A stretch of 64,000 bases of DNA from Citrobacter sp. FP75. Its GTDB lineage: Bacteria > Pseudomonadota > Gammaproteobacteria > Enterobacterales > Enterobacteriaceae. The position numbers and the translations under genes are program-made. The stretch covers positions 310,001-374,000 of the forward strand of contig NZ_JAFDOE010000003.1 of assembly GCF_018342065.1 (NCBI RefSeq), read 5' to 3'. The notes under the pieces were generated by a model. It was given only the letters and a program-made list of their open reading frames with translations. It ran no database searches and had not been told where the DNA came from. Below, piece by piece: positions 1 to 9,767 of the stretch (the first letter of the stretch is position 1; each line of letters begins with the position of its first letter).

Positions 1-1443
1 TGGATTGCGCTGATTACCATGGGACTGACGCTGGCGCTTGGCCTGCAACTGTGGTTGCAGGGCGGCTATTCACTGACGCAATCCACCGGTATTCCGCAGT
101 GGCAGTCTGAGTTTGTCGTGCCGTGGATCCCGCGCTTTGGCATCTCTATTCATTTAGCAATCGACGGTCTGTCATTGCTGATGGTGGTGCTGACCGGTCT
201 GCTCGGCGTTCTGGCGGTGCTGTGTTCCTGGAATGAAATCGAAAAATACCAGGGCTTCTTCCACCTGAACCTGATGTGGATCTTAGGCGGCGTGATCGGC
301 GTGTTCCTTGCCATCGACATGTTCCTGTTCTTCTTCTTCTGGGAAATGATGCTGGTGCCGATGTACTTCCTGATCGCGCTGTGGGGGCATAAAGCCTCTG
401 ACGGTAAAACGCGTATCACGGCGGCAACCAAGTTCTTCATTTACACCCAGGCGAGTGGTCTGGTGATGTTGATTGCTATCCTGGCGCTGGTGTTTGTGCA
501 CTACAAAGCAACCGGCGTCTGGACCTTCAACTACGAAGAACTGCTGAACACCCCGATGTCCCACGGCGTGGAATATCTGCTGATGCTGGGCTTCTTCATC
601 GCCTTTGCGGTGAAAATGCCGGTGGTTCCGCTGCACGGCTGGTTGCCGGATGCGCACTCCCAGGCACCGACCGCAGGTTCCGTTGACCTGGCAGGGATCT
701 TGCTGAAAACCGCGGCCTACGGTCTGCTGCGCTTCTCTCTGCCGCTGTTCCCGAACGCGTCGGCTGAGTTCGCACCTATCGCTATGTGGCTGGGTGTTAT
801 CGGTATTTTCTACGGCGCGTGGATGGCCTTTAATCAGTATGACATCAAGCGTCTGATTGCCTACACCTCCGTATCCCATATGGGCTTCGTCCTGATTGCT
901 ATCTACACCGGTAGCCAGTTGGCGTACCAGGGCGCGGTTATCCAGATGATCGCGCACGGTCTGTCTGCAGCCGGTCTGTTCATTCTGTGTGGTCAGCTGT
1001 ACGAACGTCTGCATACGCGTGATATGCGTATGATGGGCGGCCTGTGGGGCAAAATGAAATGGTTGCCTGCGCTGTCGATGTTCTTCGCAGTCTGTACGCT
1101 GGGTATGCCGGGTACCGGTAACTTCGTGGGCGAATTTATGATTCTGTTCGGCAGCTACCAGGTGGTTCCGGTCATTACTGTGATCTCAACCTTTGGTCTG
1201 GTATTTGCCTCTGTTTACTCGCTGGCGATGCTGCATCGCGCTTACTTCGGTAAAGCGAAAAGCCAGATTGCCAGTGTAGAACTGCCAGGGATGTCGCTGC
1301 GTGAGCTGTTTATCATCCTGTTGCTGGTCGTGCTTCTGGTACTGCTTGGCTTCTATCCGCAGCCGATTCTGGATACCTCGCATTCTGCGATGAGCAACAT
1401 CCAGCAGTGGTTTGTTAATTCTGTTACTACTACAAGGCCGTAA
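1..1443 (+). CDS. nuoM: NADH-quinone oxidoreductase subunit M (5' end outside window)
   Basis: This is a membrane subunit of respiratory complex I and one of its three antiporter-like proton-pumping subunits. The frame is open from base 1, giving 480 residues. The E. coli protein has 509, so about 29 N-terminal residues lie before the window. The protein is almost entirely hydrophobic helices. Family landmarks visible are the FFFFFWEMMLVPMY helix with its conserved Glu, the stretch VKMPVVPLHGWLPDAHSQAP, and the MPGTGNFVGEFMI segment near the C-terminus. The stop is followed 6 bases later by nuoN, so the two are co-transcribed as the end of the nuo operon. The first ATG in the window (base 19) is internal, not a start. 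Confidence 0.97.
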   Translation, partial: WIALITMGLTLALGLQLWLQGGYSLTQSTGIPQWQSEFVVPWIPRFGISIHLAIDGLSLLMVVLTGLLGVLAVLCSWNEIEKYQGFFHLNLMWILGGVIGVFLAIDMFLFFFFWEMMLVPMYFLIALWGHKASDGKTRITAATKFFIYTQASGLVMLIAILALVFVHYKATGVWTFNYEELLNTPMSHGVEYLLMLGFFIAFAVKMPVVPLHGWLPDAHSQAPTAGSVDLAGILLKTAAYGLLRFSLPLFPNASAEFAPIAMWLGVIGIFYGAWMAFNQYDIKRLIAYTSVSHMGFVLIAIYTGSQLAYQGAVIQMIAHGLSAAGLFILCGQLYERLHTRDMRMMGGLWGKMKWLPALSMFFAVCTLGMPGTGNFVGEFMILFGSYQVVPVITVISTFGLVFASVYSLAMLHRAYFGKAKSQIASVELPGMSLRELFIILLLVVLLVLLGFYPQPILDTSHSAMSNIQQWFVNSVTTTRP

Positions 1444-1449
1444 ATCGCC

Positions 1450-2907
1450 ATGACAATAACTCCACAACACCTGATTGCGCTGCTACCGCTGCTGATCGTC
1501 GGCTTGACGGTGGTGGTTGTGATGCTCTCCATTGCGTGGCGACGCAATCACTTCCTCAATGCCACACTGTCGGTCATTGGGCTTAACGCCGCGCTGGTTT
1601 CGCTTTGGTTTGTTGGCCAGGCGGGCGCTATGGACGTCACCCCGCTGATGCGGGTTGACGGTTTCGCCATGCTCTACACCGGGATGGTGCTGCTGGCGAG
1701 CCTTGCCACCTGTACCTTTGCCTACCCGTGGCTGGAAGGCTACGACGACAACCGGGAAGAGTTCTACCTGCTGGTGCTGATTGCCGCGCTCGGCGGTATT
1801 CTGCTGGCTAACGCTAACCATCTGGCGGCGCTGTTCCTCGGTATTGAGCTTATCTCTCTGCCGCTGTTTGGCCTGGTGGGCTACGCGTTCCGTCAGAAGC
1901 GATCGCTGGAAGCCAGTATCAAATACACCATCCTGTCTGCTGCAGCGTCTTCCTTCCTGCTGTTCGGTATGGCGCTGGTGTACGCGCAGTCCGGCAACCT
2001 GTCGTTCGTGGCGCTCGGTAAGAGTCTCGGTGACGGTATGCTGAACGAGCCGCTGCTGCTGGCAGGCTTCGGTATGATGATTGTTGGCCTCGGCTTTAAA
2101 CTCTCTCTGGTGCCGTTCCACCTGTGGACGCCAGACGTATACCAGGGCGCTCCGGCTCCGGTTTCCACCTTCCTGGCGACGGCGAGCAAAATCGCTATCT
2201 TCGGTGTGGTGATGCGTCTGTTCCTGTACGCGCCGGTTGGAGACAGCGAAGCGGTACGTATTGTGCTGGGTGTGATTGCCTTTGCGTCCATCATCTTCGG
2301 TAACCTGATGGCGCTGAGCCAGACCAACATCAAGCGTCTGCTCGGTTACTCCTCTATCTCTCACCTCGGCTACCTGCTGGTGGCGCTGATTGCGCTGCAA
2401 AGCGGCGAGATGTCGATGGAAGCGGTAGGTGTATACCTGGCCGGTTATCTGTTCAGCAGCCTCGGCGCGTTCGGCGTGGTGAGCCTGATGTCGAGTCCGT
2501 ACCGCGGCCCGGATGCTGATTCACTGTTCTCCTACCGTGGTCTGTTCTGGCATCGCCCGATCCTCGCGGCGGTGATGACGGTGATGATGCTGTCTCTGGC
2601 AGGTATCCCGATGACGCTGGGCTTTATCGGTAAGTTCTACGTGCTGGCGGTCGGTGTGCAGGCTAACCTGTGGTGGCTGGTTGCCGCTGTGGTGGTCGGT
2701 TCTGCGATTGGTTTGTACTACTACCTGCGCGTTGCCGTGAGCCTGTACCTGAGCGCTCCGCAGCAGCTGAACCGCGATGCACCATCCAACTGGCAGTACA
2801 GCGCGGGCGGTATCGTGGTGCTGATCTCTGCGCTGCTGGTCCTGGTGCTGGGTATCTACCCGCAACCGCTGATCAGCATCGTGCAGTTAGCGACGCCGCT
2901 GATGTAA
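1450..2907 (+). CDS. nuoN: NADH-quinone oxidoreductase subunit N
   Basis: Last gene of the nuo operon, coding for the third antiporter-like membrane subunit of complex I, which moves protons as NADH is oxidised and quinone reduced. The 485-residue length matches the E. coli protein. It is a polytopic membrane protein of about 14 helices. The family segments [20 protein letters not shown] and [14 protein letters not shown], and a lysine in a late helix ([10 protein letters not shown]), correspond to the conserved charged residues of the proton path. The ATG lies 6 bases after the nuoM stop. A strong terminator at 2924-2950 ends the operon. Confidence 0.98.
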   Translation: MTITPQHLIALLPLLIVGLTVVVVMLSIAWRRNHFLNATLSVIGLNAALVSLWFVGQAGAMDVTPLMRVDGFAMLYTGMVLLASLATCTFAYPWLEGYDDNREEFYLLVLIAALGGILLANANHLAALFLGIELISLPLFGLVGYAFRQKRSLEASIKYTILSAAASSFLLFGMALVYAQSGNLSFVALGKSLGDGMLNEPLLLAGFGMMIVGLGFKLSLVPFHLWTPDVYQGAPAPVSTFLATASKIAIFGVVMRLFLYAPVGDSEAVRIVLGVIAFASIIFGNLMALSQTNIKRLLGYSSISHLGYLLVALIALQSGEMSMEAVGVYLAGYLFSSLGAFGVVSLMSSPYRGPDADSLFSYRGLFWHRPILAAVMTVMMLSLAGIPMTLGFIGKFYVLAVGVQANLWWLVAAVVVGSAIGLYYYLRVAVSLYLSAPQQLNRDAPSNWQYSAGGIVVLISALLVLVLGIYPQPLISIVQLATPLM

Positions 2908-2923
2908 GCGAGATACTGAAACG

Positions 2924-2950
2924 AAAAAACCCGCCTCGGCGGGTTTTTTT
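2924..2950 (+). terminator. Rho-independent terminator of the nuo operon
   Basis: A GC-rich hairpin (ACCCGCC, loop TCG, GGCGGGT) is flanked by A and T runs. It lies 16 bases past the nuoN stop and 16 bases before the end of the opposing cheV gene, so it may terminate transcription from both sides. Confidence 0.9.
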
Positions 2951-2965
2951 ATGCAACGAAGATTA

Positions 2966-3970
2966 TCAGGCAGAGATCTGGCGGCTCACCAGCGGCCCAT
3001 TAATGTCCTGTGCCGCACGTTCCATCACTTCCTGAATAACAGAGGATAGCTCGTTGATCTCGAACTTTGCGACGTAGCCATCGGCCTTTACTCTACGCAC
3101 GTGATCTTCATTAGCGCTACCGGAAAGGGACGAGTGAATGACGACCGGGATCTTCTTCAAACGCTCATCGGTCTTAATCTTACGGGTTAGCGTAAAACCG
3201 TCCATCTCCGGCATTTCCAGATCGGTAAGTACCAATGCAATTTTGTCGCTGATGGGCTTACCTTCCGACAGCGCTTCTGCGGACAGTTGCTGAATTTTTT
3301 CCCACGCATCTTTGCCTGTGACATGCATCTGATGTGGAATATTCATGGCGTTAAGCCCTTTTTCCAACATTGCGCGAGCGACCTTAGAGTCTTCCGCCAC
3401 AATTGCTACGGCACCCGGTGTGATGTTGAATGTGCTGGTCTTCAGATTGGTGGCGCGCAGATCGTGGTTTGACGGCACAATGTCATACAGGATCTGTTCG
3501 ACGTCGAGTACCAGCGCCAGGTTGTTGGTCTCTTTGTTGTCATCCAGACAGGCGATGCTGGTGATATAGCGACCGTTGACGGCTTTCTCGGCGGTATGCA
3601 CCTGCTGCCAGTCCAGGCGCATAATATTTTCCACGGACTCTACCGCAAACGCCTGCACGCTGCGGGCGTATTCGGTGATCAGCAGGATGTTAAGTCCGGT
3701 CTCAGGTTTGCATCCCGCGACGGCGGGCAGGTCGATCACCGGGATCACCTGATCGCGAATATTCACCATGCCCAGCAGCGGGGCTTTCATACCTGCCGGA
3801 CGCGTAAATGCGGGCATCGGCACAATTTCGCGCAGCTTAAATACGTTGATGCCAAATAGCTCCGATTTCTGCTCATTCAATGATGTGCCGAGGCGAAACA
3901 GCAGCAGTTCAAAGCGGTTAGACAGGGTTAGGTTGGTCCTGTCATCAATATCTTTCTGAATATTATTCAT
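2966..3970 (-). CDS. cheV: Chemotaxis coupling protein CheV (CheW-receiver fusion)
   Basis: This 334-residue protein joins an N-terminal CheW-like coupling domain (about 15-165) to a C-terminal response-regulator receiver domain (about 185-325). The receiver keeps the acidic pocket (AEDSK), the likely phospho-acceptor Asp250 in VLTDLEMPEMDGF, and the switch lysine region after HSSLSG. CheV proteins link chemoreceptors to CheA and tune adaptation. I chose the ATG at 3970 because it is preceded by AGGACAGG. A longer open frame begins at 4129 but has no family similarity there and would run into rbn. Salmonella carries a relative at this site; E. coli K-12 does not. No other chemotaxis gene is nearby. 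Confidence 0.93.
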   Translation of the reverse strand: MNNIQKDIDDRTNLTLSNRFELLLFRLGTSLNEQKSELFGINVFKLREIVPMPAFTRPAGMKAPLLGMVNIRDQVIPVIDLPAVAGCKPETGLNILLITEYARSVQAFAVESVENIMRLDWQQVHTAEKAVNGRYITSIACLDDNKETNNLALVLDVEQILYDIVPSNHDLRATNLKTSTFNITPGAVAIVAEDSKVARAMLEKGLNAMNIPHQMHVTGKDAWEKIQQLSAEALSEGKPISDKIALVLTDLEMPEMDGFTLTRKIKTDERLKKIPVVIHSSLSGSANEDHVRRVKADGYVAKFEINELSSVIQEVMERAAQDINGPLVSRQISA

Positions 3971-4034
3971 CCTGTCCTCAGTGTGAACGCCAGCCTTTTC
4001 TCTGTTATCGGCACTGAGGCGGAAAAATAGAGCG

Positions 4035-4952
4035 CTAAACCGTGAAAATGGCGAAATCGTGCGCCAGTTCGGTTGCCGGAAACAGCGTCCGGCACTCTTC
4101 GAGCAAGCGTTGGCAGCCTTTTTCATCATAACGCGAGCTGACGTGGGTCATAATTAATCGACCAACCCCTGCCTCCAGCGCCAGCTGCGCGGCCTGGCGG
4201 GTGGAACTGTGCCCCCGGCTGTTGGCCTTTTCTTCCATCGAGGCGTCGAGCGTGGTTTCATGCACCATCACATCCACACCTTTTGCCAGTTCGAGGGCAG
4301 CAGCGCACGGCGCGGTATCGCCAAAAATCGCCACTGATTTGCCCGGTATTGCCGGGGCGAGAAAATCGGCACCGTTAATTGAACGCCCATCGTCCAGTAC
4401 GACGCTTTTCCCGGCTTTGAGATCCTGAAACCACGGCCCCGGTTTAACGCCTGCCGCCTTCAGCGCACTGGCGTTAAGCGCGCCGGGCTTGTCATGTTCC
4501 TCAATGCGAAAACCGTAGCACTCCAGCGGATGCTCCAGCGCGAAAGCGGTCACTTTGCGCAGGCCGTCGTCGAGGATTTCTCCAGCGGTAATTTCCACAA
4601 TCTCCAGCGGATAATCGGTCCAGGAGCCGCTCAGGCGTAGTGCGGTCTCGGTAAACTCGCGTAATCCTTTTGGCCCGTACAGCGTCAACGGCTGGACGTT
4701 TCCGGCCATCGAACGGCTGCACAGCAGTCCCGGCAAGCCAAACAGGTGATCGCCATGTAGATGGCTGATAAAAATACGATCGAGTTTTCCCGGATTGAAC
4801 GGCGTGGTAAGCATTTGATGCTGCGTGCCTTCGCCGCAATCGAAAAGCCACAATCCCGCCTGAGTTGGGTGTTGCAGATTGAGTAATATTGCCGTTACAT
4901 TGCGTGAGCGCGTAGGGACTCCCGCTGACGTGCCTAAAAAAATTAATTCCAT
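4035..4952 (-). CDS. rbn: Ribonuclease BN / tRNase Z
   Basis: Zinc-dependent metallo-beta-lactamase-fold ribonuclease (formerly ElaC) of 305 residues that trims the 3' ends of tRNA precursors. The signature HxHxDH is present as His64, His66, Asp68 and His69 in [15 protein letters not shown]. Further metal ligands are expected at the histidine of MVHETT and in a later TH segment (IMTHVSSRY). The N-terminal [11 protein letters not shown] begins the first beta strand of the fold, which supports the ATG at 4952. The gene is divergent from elaA across 67 bases and lies downstream of no obvious operon partner; cheV follows 64 bases later on the same strand. Confidence 0.96.
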   Translation of the reverse strand: MELIFLGTSAGVPTRSRNVTAILLNLQHPTQAGLWLFDCGEGTQHQMLTTPFNPGKLDRIFISHLHGDHLFGLPGLLCSRSMAGNVQPLTLYGPKGLREFTETALRLSGSWTDYPLEIVEITAGEILDDGLRKVTAFALEHPLECYGFRIEEHDKPGALNASALKAAGVKPGPWFQDLKAGKSVVLDDGRSINGADFLAPAIPGKSVAIFGDTAPCAAALELAKGVDVMVHETTLDASMEEKANSRGHSSTRQAAQLALEAGVGRLIMTHVSSRYDEKGCQRLLEECRTLFPATELAHDFAIFTV

Positions 4953-5019
4953 CTTTGCGTTACACTTTTCGCCATCAATAAGGCAGGGTGTTCAGGTTAT
5001 CACAACCAAGGGGCAGACA

Positions 5020-5481
5020 ATGATTCACTGGCAAGATCTCCACCATACAGAACTGACCGCCCAGCAGCTGTATGCCATCCTTCAGTTGCGCTGTGCGGTG
5101 TTTGTTGTCGAGCAACAGTGTCCGTATCAGGATGTGGATGGCGATGACTTAGTGGGTGAAAACCGACACCTTCTGGGGTGGCAGAATGAAGAACTGGTGG
5201 CGTATGCGAGGATTCTGAAAAGCGACGACGATCTTGAGCCGGTGGTTATCGGTCGGGTGATCGTCAGCGTTGCGTTGCGCGGGGAAAAACTAGGGCAGCA
5301 GTTAATGACGCAGACGCTGGCATCCTGCATGCAGCACTGGCCGCACAAGGCGCTATACCTGGGCGCGCAGGCGCATTTGCAATCTTTCTACGCGCGCTTT
5401 GGCTTTGCTCCTGTTACGAATGTTTATGATGAAGATGGCATCCCGCACATCGGCATGGCGCGTGAGGGACATCAGGCGTAA
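5020..5481 (+). CDS. elaA: GNAT-family N-acetyltransferase ElaA
   Basis: A 153-residue protein of the GNAT acetyltransferase fold. The acetyl-CoA binding region is seen as IGRVIVSVALRGEKLGQQLM (about residues 68-87), matching the family V-x-x-x-x-R-G-x-G-x-x-L pattern with KLGQQL in the phosphate-binding loop. A late YLGAQAHLQSFYARFGF segment is typical of the ElaA group. The physiological acceptor is not known. The frame is open from 4879, but the ATG at 5020 follows AAGGGGCAGAC and gives the family length; the upstream part overlaps the start of rbn. elaB follows 53 bases later. Confidence 0.94.
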   Translation: MIHWQDLHHTELTAQQLYAILQLRCAVFVVEQQCPYQDVDGDDLVGENRHLLGWQNEELVAYARILKSDDDLEPVVIGRVIVSVALRGEKLGQQLMTQTLASCMQHWPHKALYLGAQAHLQSFYARFGFAPVTNVYDEDGIPHIGMAREGHQA

Positions 5482-5534
5482 ACAGCTCTGGTCGTCTATA
5501 GTTAGCGGGTACGTAAATAGAAAGGGAGAAAATA

Positions 5535-5840
5535 ATGTCTTTTCATTCTTATGAATCACGTATTGATGATGACCTGGAATTACTCAGTGAAACGCTGGAA
5601 GAAGTACTGCGCTCTTCGGGCGATCCTGCCGACCAGAAGTACCTTGAGTTAAAAGCGAAAGCCGAGCAGGCGTTAGAAGATGTGAGAAATCGCGTGAGCC
5701 ACGCCTCGGACAGCTATTATTATCGCGCGAAGCAGGCCGTTTGCCGGGCAGATGACTATGTGCATGACAAACCGTGGCGCGGGATCGGCGTAGGCGCAAC
5801 GGTCGGTTTAGTGATGGGTTTATTGTTAGCACGGCGATAA
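5535..5840 (+). CDS. elaB: Membrane-anchored ribosome-associated protein ElaB (DUF883 family)
   Basis: A 101-residue member of the ElaB/YgaM/YqjD family. The first 70 residues form a charged amphipathic helix region rich in Glu, Lys and Ala. The C-terminus holds the family motif DKPWRGIGVGATVGLVMGLL ending in ARR, a single membrane segment followed by arginines. Relatives bind ribosomes at the inner membrane in stationary phase, and E. coli elaB depends on the stationary-phase sigma factor; both statements are known for the family, not shown here. AGGGAGAAAATA precedes the ATG. A terminator follows at 5865-5895. Confidence 0.93.
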   Translation: MSFHSYESRIDDDLELLSETLEEVLRSSGDPADQKYLELKAKAEQALEDVRNRVSHASDSYYYRAKQAVCRADDYVHDKPWRGIGVGATVGLVMGLLLARR

Positions 5841-5864
5841 ATTCACCACCTCCATCGCATTTGT

Positions 5865-5895
5865 CAGTACTCCCTAAACGGGGGTACTGCTTTTT
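5865..5895 (+). terminator. Probable terminator after elaB
   Basis: An inverted repeat of CAGTACTCCC and GGGGGTACTG (10 pairs including one G-T) has a short loop and is followed by C then TTTTT. It sits between elaB and menF and separates the two units. Confidence 0.75.
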
Positions 5896-5944
5896 CTCGC
5901 CAGTACCCCGTATAATGAGAGGTTTTTAACAGGGAGAGGTCCGC

Positions 5945-7243
5945 GTGCATTCAATTACTACTGCGCTGGAAAGTCTGATGCGCTTTTTGTCGCAAGAGAT
6001 ACCGGCAGCACCTGGCATTCGTATTTACGACATCCCTTTCCCTCTGAATGACGCTTTCGACGCTTTAGGATGGCTGGCCAGTCAACCCGTCTGGCCGCAG
6101 TTTTACTGGCAGCAGCGTAACGGCGATGAAGAAGCCGCCGTGCTGGGGGCCGTGGCAACATTTTCCTCGCTGGCAGTCGCCCAGCAGTTTTTACGCCAGC
6201 ATGACCAACATCCCGACCTGCGCGTCTGGGGCCTGAATGCGTTTGAACCCCAGTGCGGCAATTTACTGCTACCGCGACTGGAATGGCGACGTTGCGCGGG
6301 CGTGGCGACGTTACGGTTATTTCTGTATAGCGACATTTCGCTGCATGAAGATGCCGCGCGCGCGCGCGCATTTCTCTCAGCACTTGCCAGCGTGAAGCCG
6401 CTTCCCGCACTGCGCCTGACATTAACTGGTGAACAACACTGGCCGGATAAAGCAGGCTGGACGCGCCTGATCGCGCTTGCCACCCAAACCATTGCCGGGG
6501 AAGAACTCGACAAAGTGGTGCTGGCGCGGGCGAGCGATTTACAGTTCGCTCAGCCGGTGAACGCCGCGGCGGTGATGGCCTCCAGCCGTCGCTTAAACCT
6601 CAACTGCTATCATTTCTTTATGGCGTTTTCCGCCGAATGCGCTTTTCTGGGATCGTCTCCTGAACGTCTGTATAGACGGCGTGACACGGCGCTGCGTACC
6701 GAAGCGCTGGCTGGAACGGTTGCTAATCATCCTGACGACCACCGGGCCTGGCAGCTCGGTGAGTGGCTGATGAAGGATGATAAAAACCAGCGCGAAAATA
6801 TGCTGGTGGTGGAAGATATCTGCCAGCGGCTGCAAAACTGTACGCAAACACTCGACGTGCTGCCGCCGCAGGTACTCAGGCTGCGCAAAGTGCAGCATTT
6901 GCGCCGCTGTATCTGGACGGCGCTGAATCAGCCGGACGATACGCTTTGCCTGATGCAGCTCCAGCCGACCGCGGCAGTGGCGGGTATTCCGCGTGAACTG
7001 GCGCGCGCGTTCATCCAGCATAATGAGCCTTTTGAACGTGAATGGTATGCCGGCTCTGCAGGATATCTCTCCCTGCGGCAAAGCGAATTTTGCGTGTCGC
7101 TACGCTCTGCGAAAATTAGCGGGAACGTGGTGCGCCTGTACGCCGGGGCCGGGATCGTGCGTGGCTCCGATCCCGAACAGGAATGGCAAGAAATAGACAA
7201 TAAAGCGGCGGGTTTACGTACTTTATTACAGATGGAAGCTTAA
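5945..7243 (+). CDS. menF: Isochorismate synthase MenF (menaquinone pathway)
   Basis: Converts chorismate to isochorismate, the first step committed to menaquinone. The 432-residue protein belongs to the chorismate-utilising enzyme family; the C-terminal half holds the catalytic domain. Lys190 (ELDKVVLAR) and Glu240 (GSSPERL) fall at the positions of the general base and acid known in E. coli MenF. The motifs AGTVA, KNQRENMLVVEDI and IYAGAGIV-like LYAGAGIVRGSDPEQEWQE are present. The start is GTG at 5945, preceded by AGGGAGAGG. It is first in the men cluster, 84 bases ahead of menD. Confidence 0.97.
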   Translation: MHSITTALESLMRFLSQEIPAAPGIRIYDIPFPLNDAFDALGWLASQPVWPQFYWQQRNGDEEAAVLGAVATFSSLAVAQQFLRQHDQHPDLRVWGLNAFEPQCGNLLLPRLEWRRCAGVATLRLFLYSDISLHEDAARARAFLSALASVKPLPALRLTLTGEQHWPDKAGWTRLIALATQTIAGEELDKVVLARASDLQFAQPVNAAAVMASSRRLNLNCYHFFMAFSAECAFLGSSPERLYRRRDTALRTEALAGTVANHPDDHRAWQLGEWLMKDDKNQRENMLVVEDICQRLQNCTQTLDVLPPQVLRLRKVQHLRRCIWTALNQPDDTLCLMQLQPTAAVAGIPRELARAFIQHNEPFEREWYAGSAGYLSLRQSEFCVSLRSAKISGNVVRLYAGAGIVRGSDPEQEWQEIDNKAAGLRTLLQMEA

Positions 7244-7327
7244 TGAGTCACACATTACCGACTCATATCAAAAATCCATTTATTCGATTCTTTATACTGT
7301 GTCGCAATATTGATACCGGACAATCTT

Positions 7328-8998
7328 ATGTCAGTAAGCGCATTTAACCGACGCTGGGCGGCGGTCATACTGGAAGCACTCACTCGCCACGGCGTCAGGC
7401 ATGTTTGCATTGCGCCTGGCTCTCGTTCAACGCCATTGACCCTGGCAGCAGCGGAAAATACTGCCTTTATCCACCATACCCACTTTGACGAGCGTGGGTT
7501 GGGGCATCTGGCCTTAGGTCTGGCCAAGGTCAGCCGACAGCCGGTTGCGGTGATTGTGACCTCCGGTACGGCGGTCGCGAATTTGTACCCGGCGCTTATC
7601 GAAGCGGGTCTCACCGGTGAAAAACTGATTTTACTCACGGCGGACAGACCGCCTGAGCTGATCGACTGCGGAGCGAATCAGGCGATTCGTCAGCCGGGTA
7701 TGTTTGCCTCGCATCCGTCGCAAACGCTCTCTTTACCGCGCCCGACGCAAGACATTCCCGCCAGCTGGTTGGTATCTACTCTCGATAATGCTCTGGCCTC
7801 GCTGCACAGCGGCGCGGTACACATTAACTGCCCGTTTGCAGAACCGCTGTATGGCGAGATGGACGACACGGGCGTGGAGTGGCAACAGCGCCTTGGCGAC
7901 TGGTGGCAGGATGATAAACCCTGGCTGCGCGAAGCGCGTCGGCTGGAAAGTGACAAACAGCGTGACTGGTTCTTCTGGCGGCAAAAACGCGGCGTGGTGA
8001 TCGCCGGGCGTATGACTGCAGAAGAAGGTAAGAAAGCGGCGCTGTGGGCGCAGACGTTAGGCTGGCCGCTGATTGGCGATGTGCTGTCGCAAACCGGACA
8101 GCCGCTGCCGTGCGCCGACCTGTGGCTGGGTAACGCGAAAGCGGTGGATGAGTTACAGCAGGCACAGATTGTGGTGCAGTTGGGCAGTAGCCTGACCGGA
8201 AAACGTCTGTTGCAATGGCAGGCCACCTGCAACCCGCAAGAATACTGGATTGTCGACAATATTGAAGGACGCCTCGATCCCGCTCATCATCGTGGGCGTA
8301 GATTAGTGGCGAAAGTAGGCGACTGGCTGGAACTGCATCCGGCAGAGAAACGCCAGCCCTGGTGCGTGGCGATCCCGCTCCTGGCTGAACAGGCATGGCA
8401 GGCGGTGGCGGCACGTCGCGAGGCGTTTGGTGAAGCGCAGCTGGCGCACCGCATTCGCGAATATCTGCCGGAACAGGGGCAGCTGTTTGTCGGGAACAGT
8501 CTGGTCGTCCGTCTGATTGACGCGTTGTCGCAGCTTCCGGCAGGGTATCCGGTGTACAGCAATCGCGGGGCCAGCGGTATCGACGGTTTACTGTCAACGG
8601 CGGCAGGTGTTCAACGTGCCAGTGCGAAATCGACGCTGGCCATCGTCGGCGATTTATCCGCGTTGTATGACCTGAATGCGCTGGCCTTATTGCGCCAGGT
8701 CTCCGCGCCGTTTGTCCTGATTGTGGTGAACAATAACGGCGGGCAAATTTTCTCCCTGCTGCCGACGCCGCAAAGCGAACGCGAACGGTTCTATCTGATG
8801 CCGCAAAACGTGAACTTTGATCATGCTGCAGCGATGTTTAACCTCAAATATCACCGCCCGGAAAACTGGGCGCAGCTCGAGAGCGCGCTGGCAGGTGCCT
8901 GGCGCACCCCGGCAGCAACGGTGATCGAGCTGGTGGTCAATGAAACTGACGGGGCGCAAACCCTGCAGCAACTGCTGGCGCAGGTCAGCCATCTATGA
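7328..8998 (+). CDS. menD: SEPHCHC synthase MenD
   Basis: Thiamine diphosphate-dependent enzyme joining 2-oxoglutarate and isochorismate to give 2-succinyl-5-enolpyruvyl-6-hydroxy-3-cyclohexene-1-carboxylate. The 556-residue length equals the E. coli protein. The N-terminal domain carries [11 protein letters not shown] and [13 protein letters not shown], the latter with the glutamate that activates thiamine. The C-terminal domain has the [12 protein letters not shown]...NNNGGQIF thiamine/metal motif (GDx~26NN). The ATG at 7328 gives the family N-terminus [11 protein letters not shown]; six extra upstream codons are open but unlikely to be used. It overlaps menH by 4 bases (ATGA). Confidence 0.98.
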   Translation: MSVSAFNRRWAAVILEALTRHGVRHVCIAPGSRSTPLTLAAAENTAFIHHTHFDERGLGHLALGLAKVSRQPVAVIVTSGTAVANLYPALIEAGLTGEKLILLTADRPPELIDCGANQAIRQPGMFASHPSQTLSLPRPTQDIPASWLVSTLDNALASLHSGAVHINCPFAEPLYGEMDDTGVEWQQRLGDWWQDDKPWLREARRLESDKQRDWFFWRQKRGVVIAGRMTAEEGKKAALWAQTLGWPLIGDVLSQTGQPLPCADLWLGNAKAVDELQQAQIVVQLGSSLTGKRLLQWQATCNPQEYWIVDNIEGRLDPAHHRGRRLVAKVGDWLELHPAEKRQPWCVAIPLLAEQAWQAVAARREAFGEAQLAHRIREYLPEQGQLFVGNSLVVRLIDALSQLPAGYPVYSNRGASGIDGLLSTAAGVQRASAKSTLAIVGDLSALYDLNALALLRQVSAPFVLIVVNNNGGQIFSLLPTPQSERERFYLMPQNVNFDHAAAMFNLKYHRPENWAQLESALAGAWRTPAATVIELVVNETDGAQTLQQLLAQVSHL

Positions 8999-9753
8999 TT
9001 CTGTACGCGCAGGCAAACAAGGGCCGGGCGGATGCGCCCTGGCTGGTTTTCCTGCACGGCTTCTCCGGCGATCGTCGAGAATGGCAAACGGTCGGTGAGC
9101 AGTTTGCGGATTATTCCCGACTGTATATCGACCTGCCCGGACACGGCGGTTCGGCGGATATTCACGTCAGTGGATTTGATGACGTCAGCGAATTGCTGCG
9201 TAATACTTTATTTAGTTACAACATACTTAAATACTGGCTGGTGGGATATTCTCTTGGCGGCAGAGTGGCAATGATGGCTGCTTGTCAGGGAATATCCGGA
9301 CTTTGCGGCCTGGTGGTTGAAGGTGGGCATCCAGGGCTGCAAAGCGAAGATGAGCGCGTCCAGCGTCGCCTCTCCGACGGTCGCTGGGCTGCACGTTTTC
9401 GCAACGAACCGCTACATGATGTTTTTAACGACTGGTATCAACAGCCGGTTTTCGCCTCGCTAAGCCCTGTGCAACGCCAGTCGCTGGTGGCGCTGCGTAG
9501 CCAGAACAATGGCGCTACGCTTGCCGCCATGCTGGAGGCGACCTCGCTGGCAGGTCAACCCGATTTACGTGCGCCGCTCACCACGCGCACATTTCCGTTT
9601 TATTATTTATGTGGTGAACGTGACGATAAATTCCGCGCTCTGGCGACGGAAATGTCTGTACCGACCCATGTGATTCGTAATGCCGGACACAACGCGCATC
9701 GGGATAATCCCGCGGGCGTGGTGGACTGTCTGGCTCAGATTCTGCGTCGCTGA
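8995..9753 (+). CDS. menH: SHCHC synthase MenH
   Basis: Alpha/beta-hydrolase-fold enzyme of 252 residues that removes pyruvate from the MenD product to form 2-succinyl-6-hydroxy-2,4-cyclohexadiene-1-carboxylate. The triad Ser86 (GYSLGG), Asp210 (CGERDDKF) and His232 (AGHNAH) is intact at the same numbers as in E. coli. The oxyanion-hole HGFSGD lies at 21-26. The ATG overlaps the menD stop as ATGA, which suggests coupled translation, and menB follows after 14 bases. Confidence 0.97.
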   Translation: MILYAQANKGRADAPWLVFLHGFSGDRREWQTVGEQFADYSRLYIDLPGHGGSADIHVSGFDDVSELLRNTLFSYNILKYWLVGYSLGGRVAMMAACQGISGLCGLVVEGGHPGLQSEDERVQRRLSDGRWAARFRNEPLHDVFNDWYQQPVFASLSPVQRQSLVALRSQNNGATLAAMLEATSLAGQPDLRAPLTTRTFPFYYLCGERDDKFRALATEMSVPTHVIRNAGHNAHRDNPAGVVDCLAQILRR

Positions 9754-9767
9754 CTAAAGGACATTTT

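Noticed and set aside
283-1014. Long open frame antisense to nuoM (and similar antisense frames in nuoN, gyrA, nrdA and ompC)
   Set aside because: They mirror the codon pattern of highly expressed genes, have no ribosome site or family features, and the sense frames are certain.
3971-4129. N-terminal extension of CheV to 4129
   Set aside because: It runs into rbn, lacks CheW-like sequence, and the ATG at 3970 has a good ribosome site.
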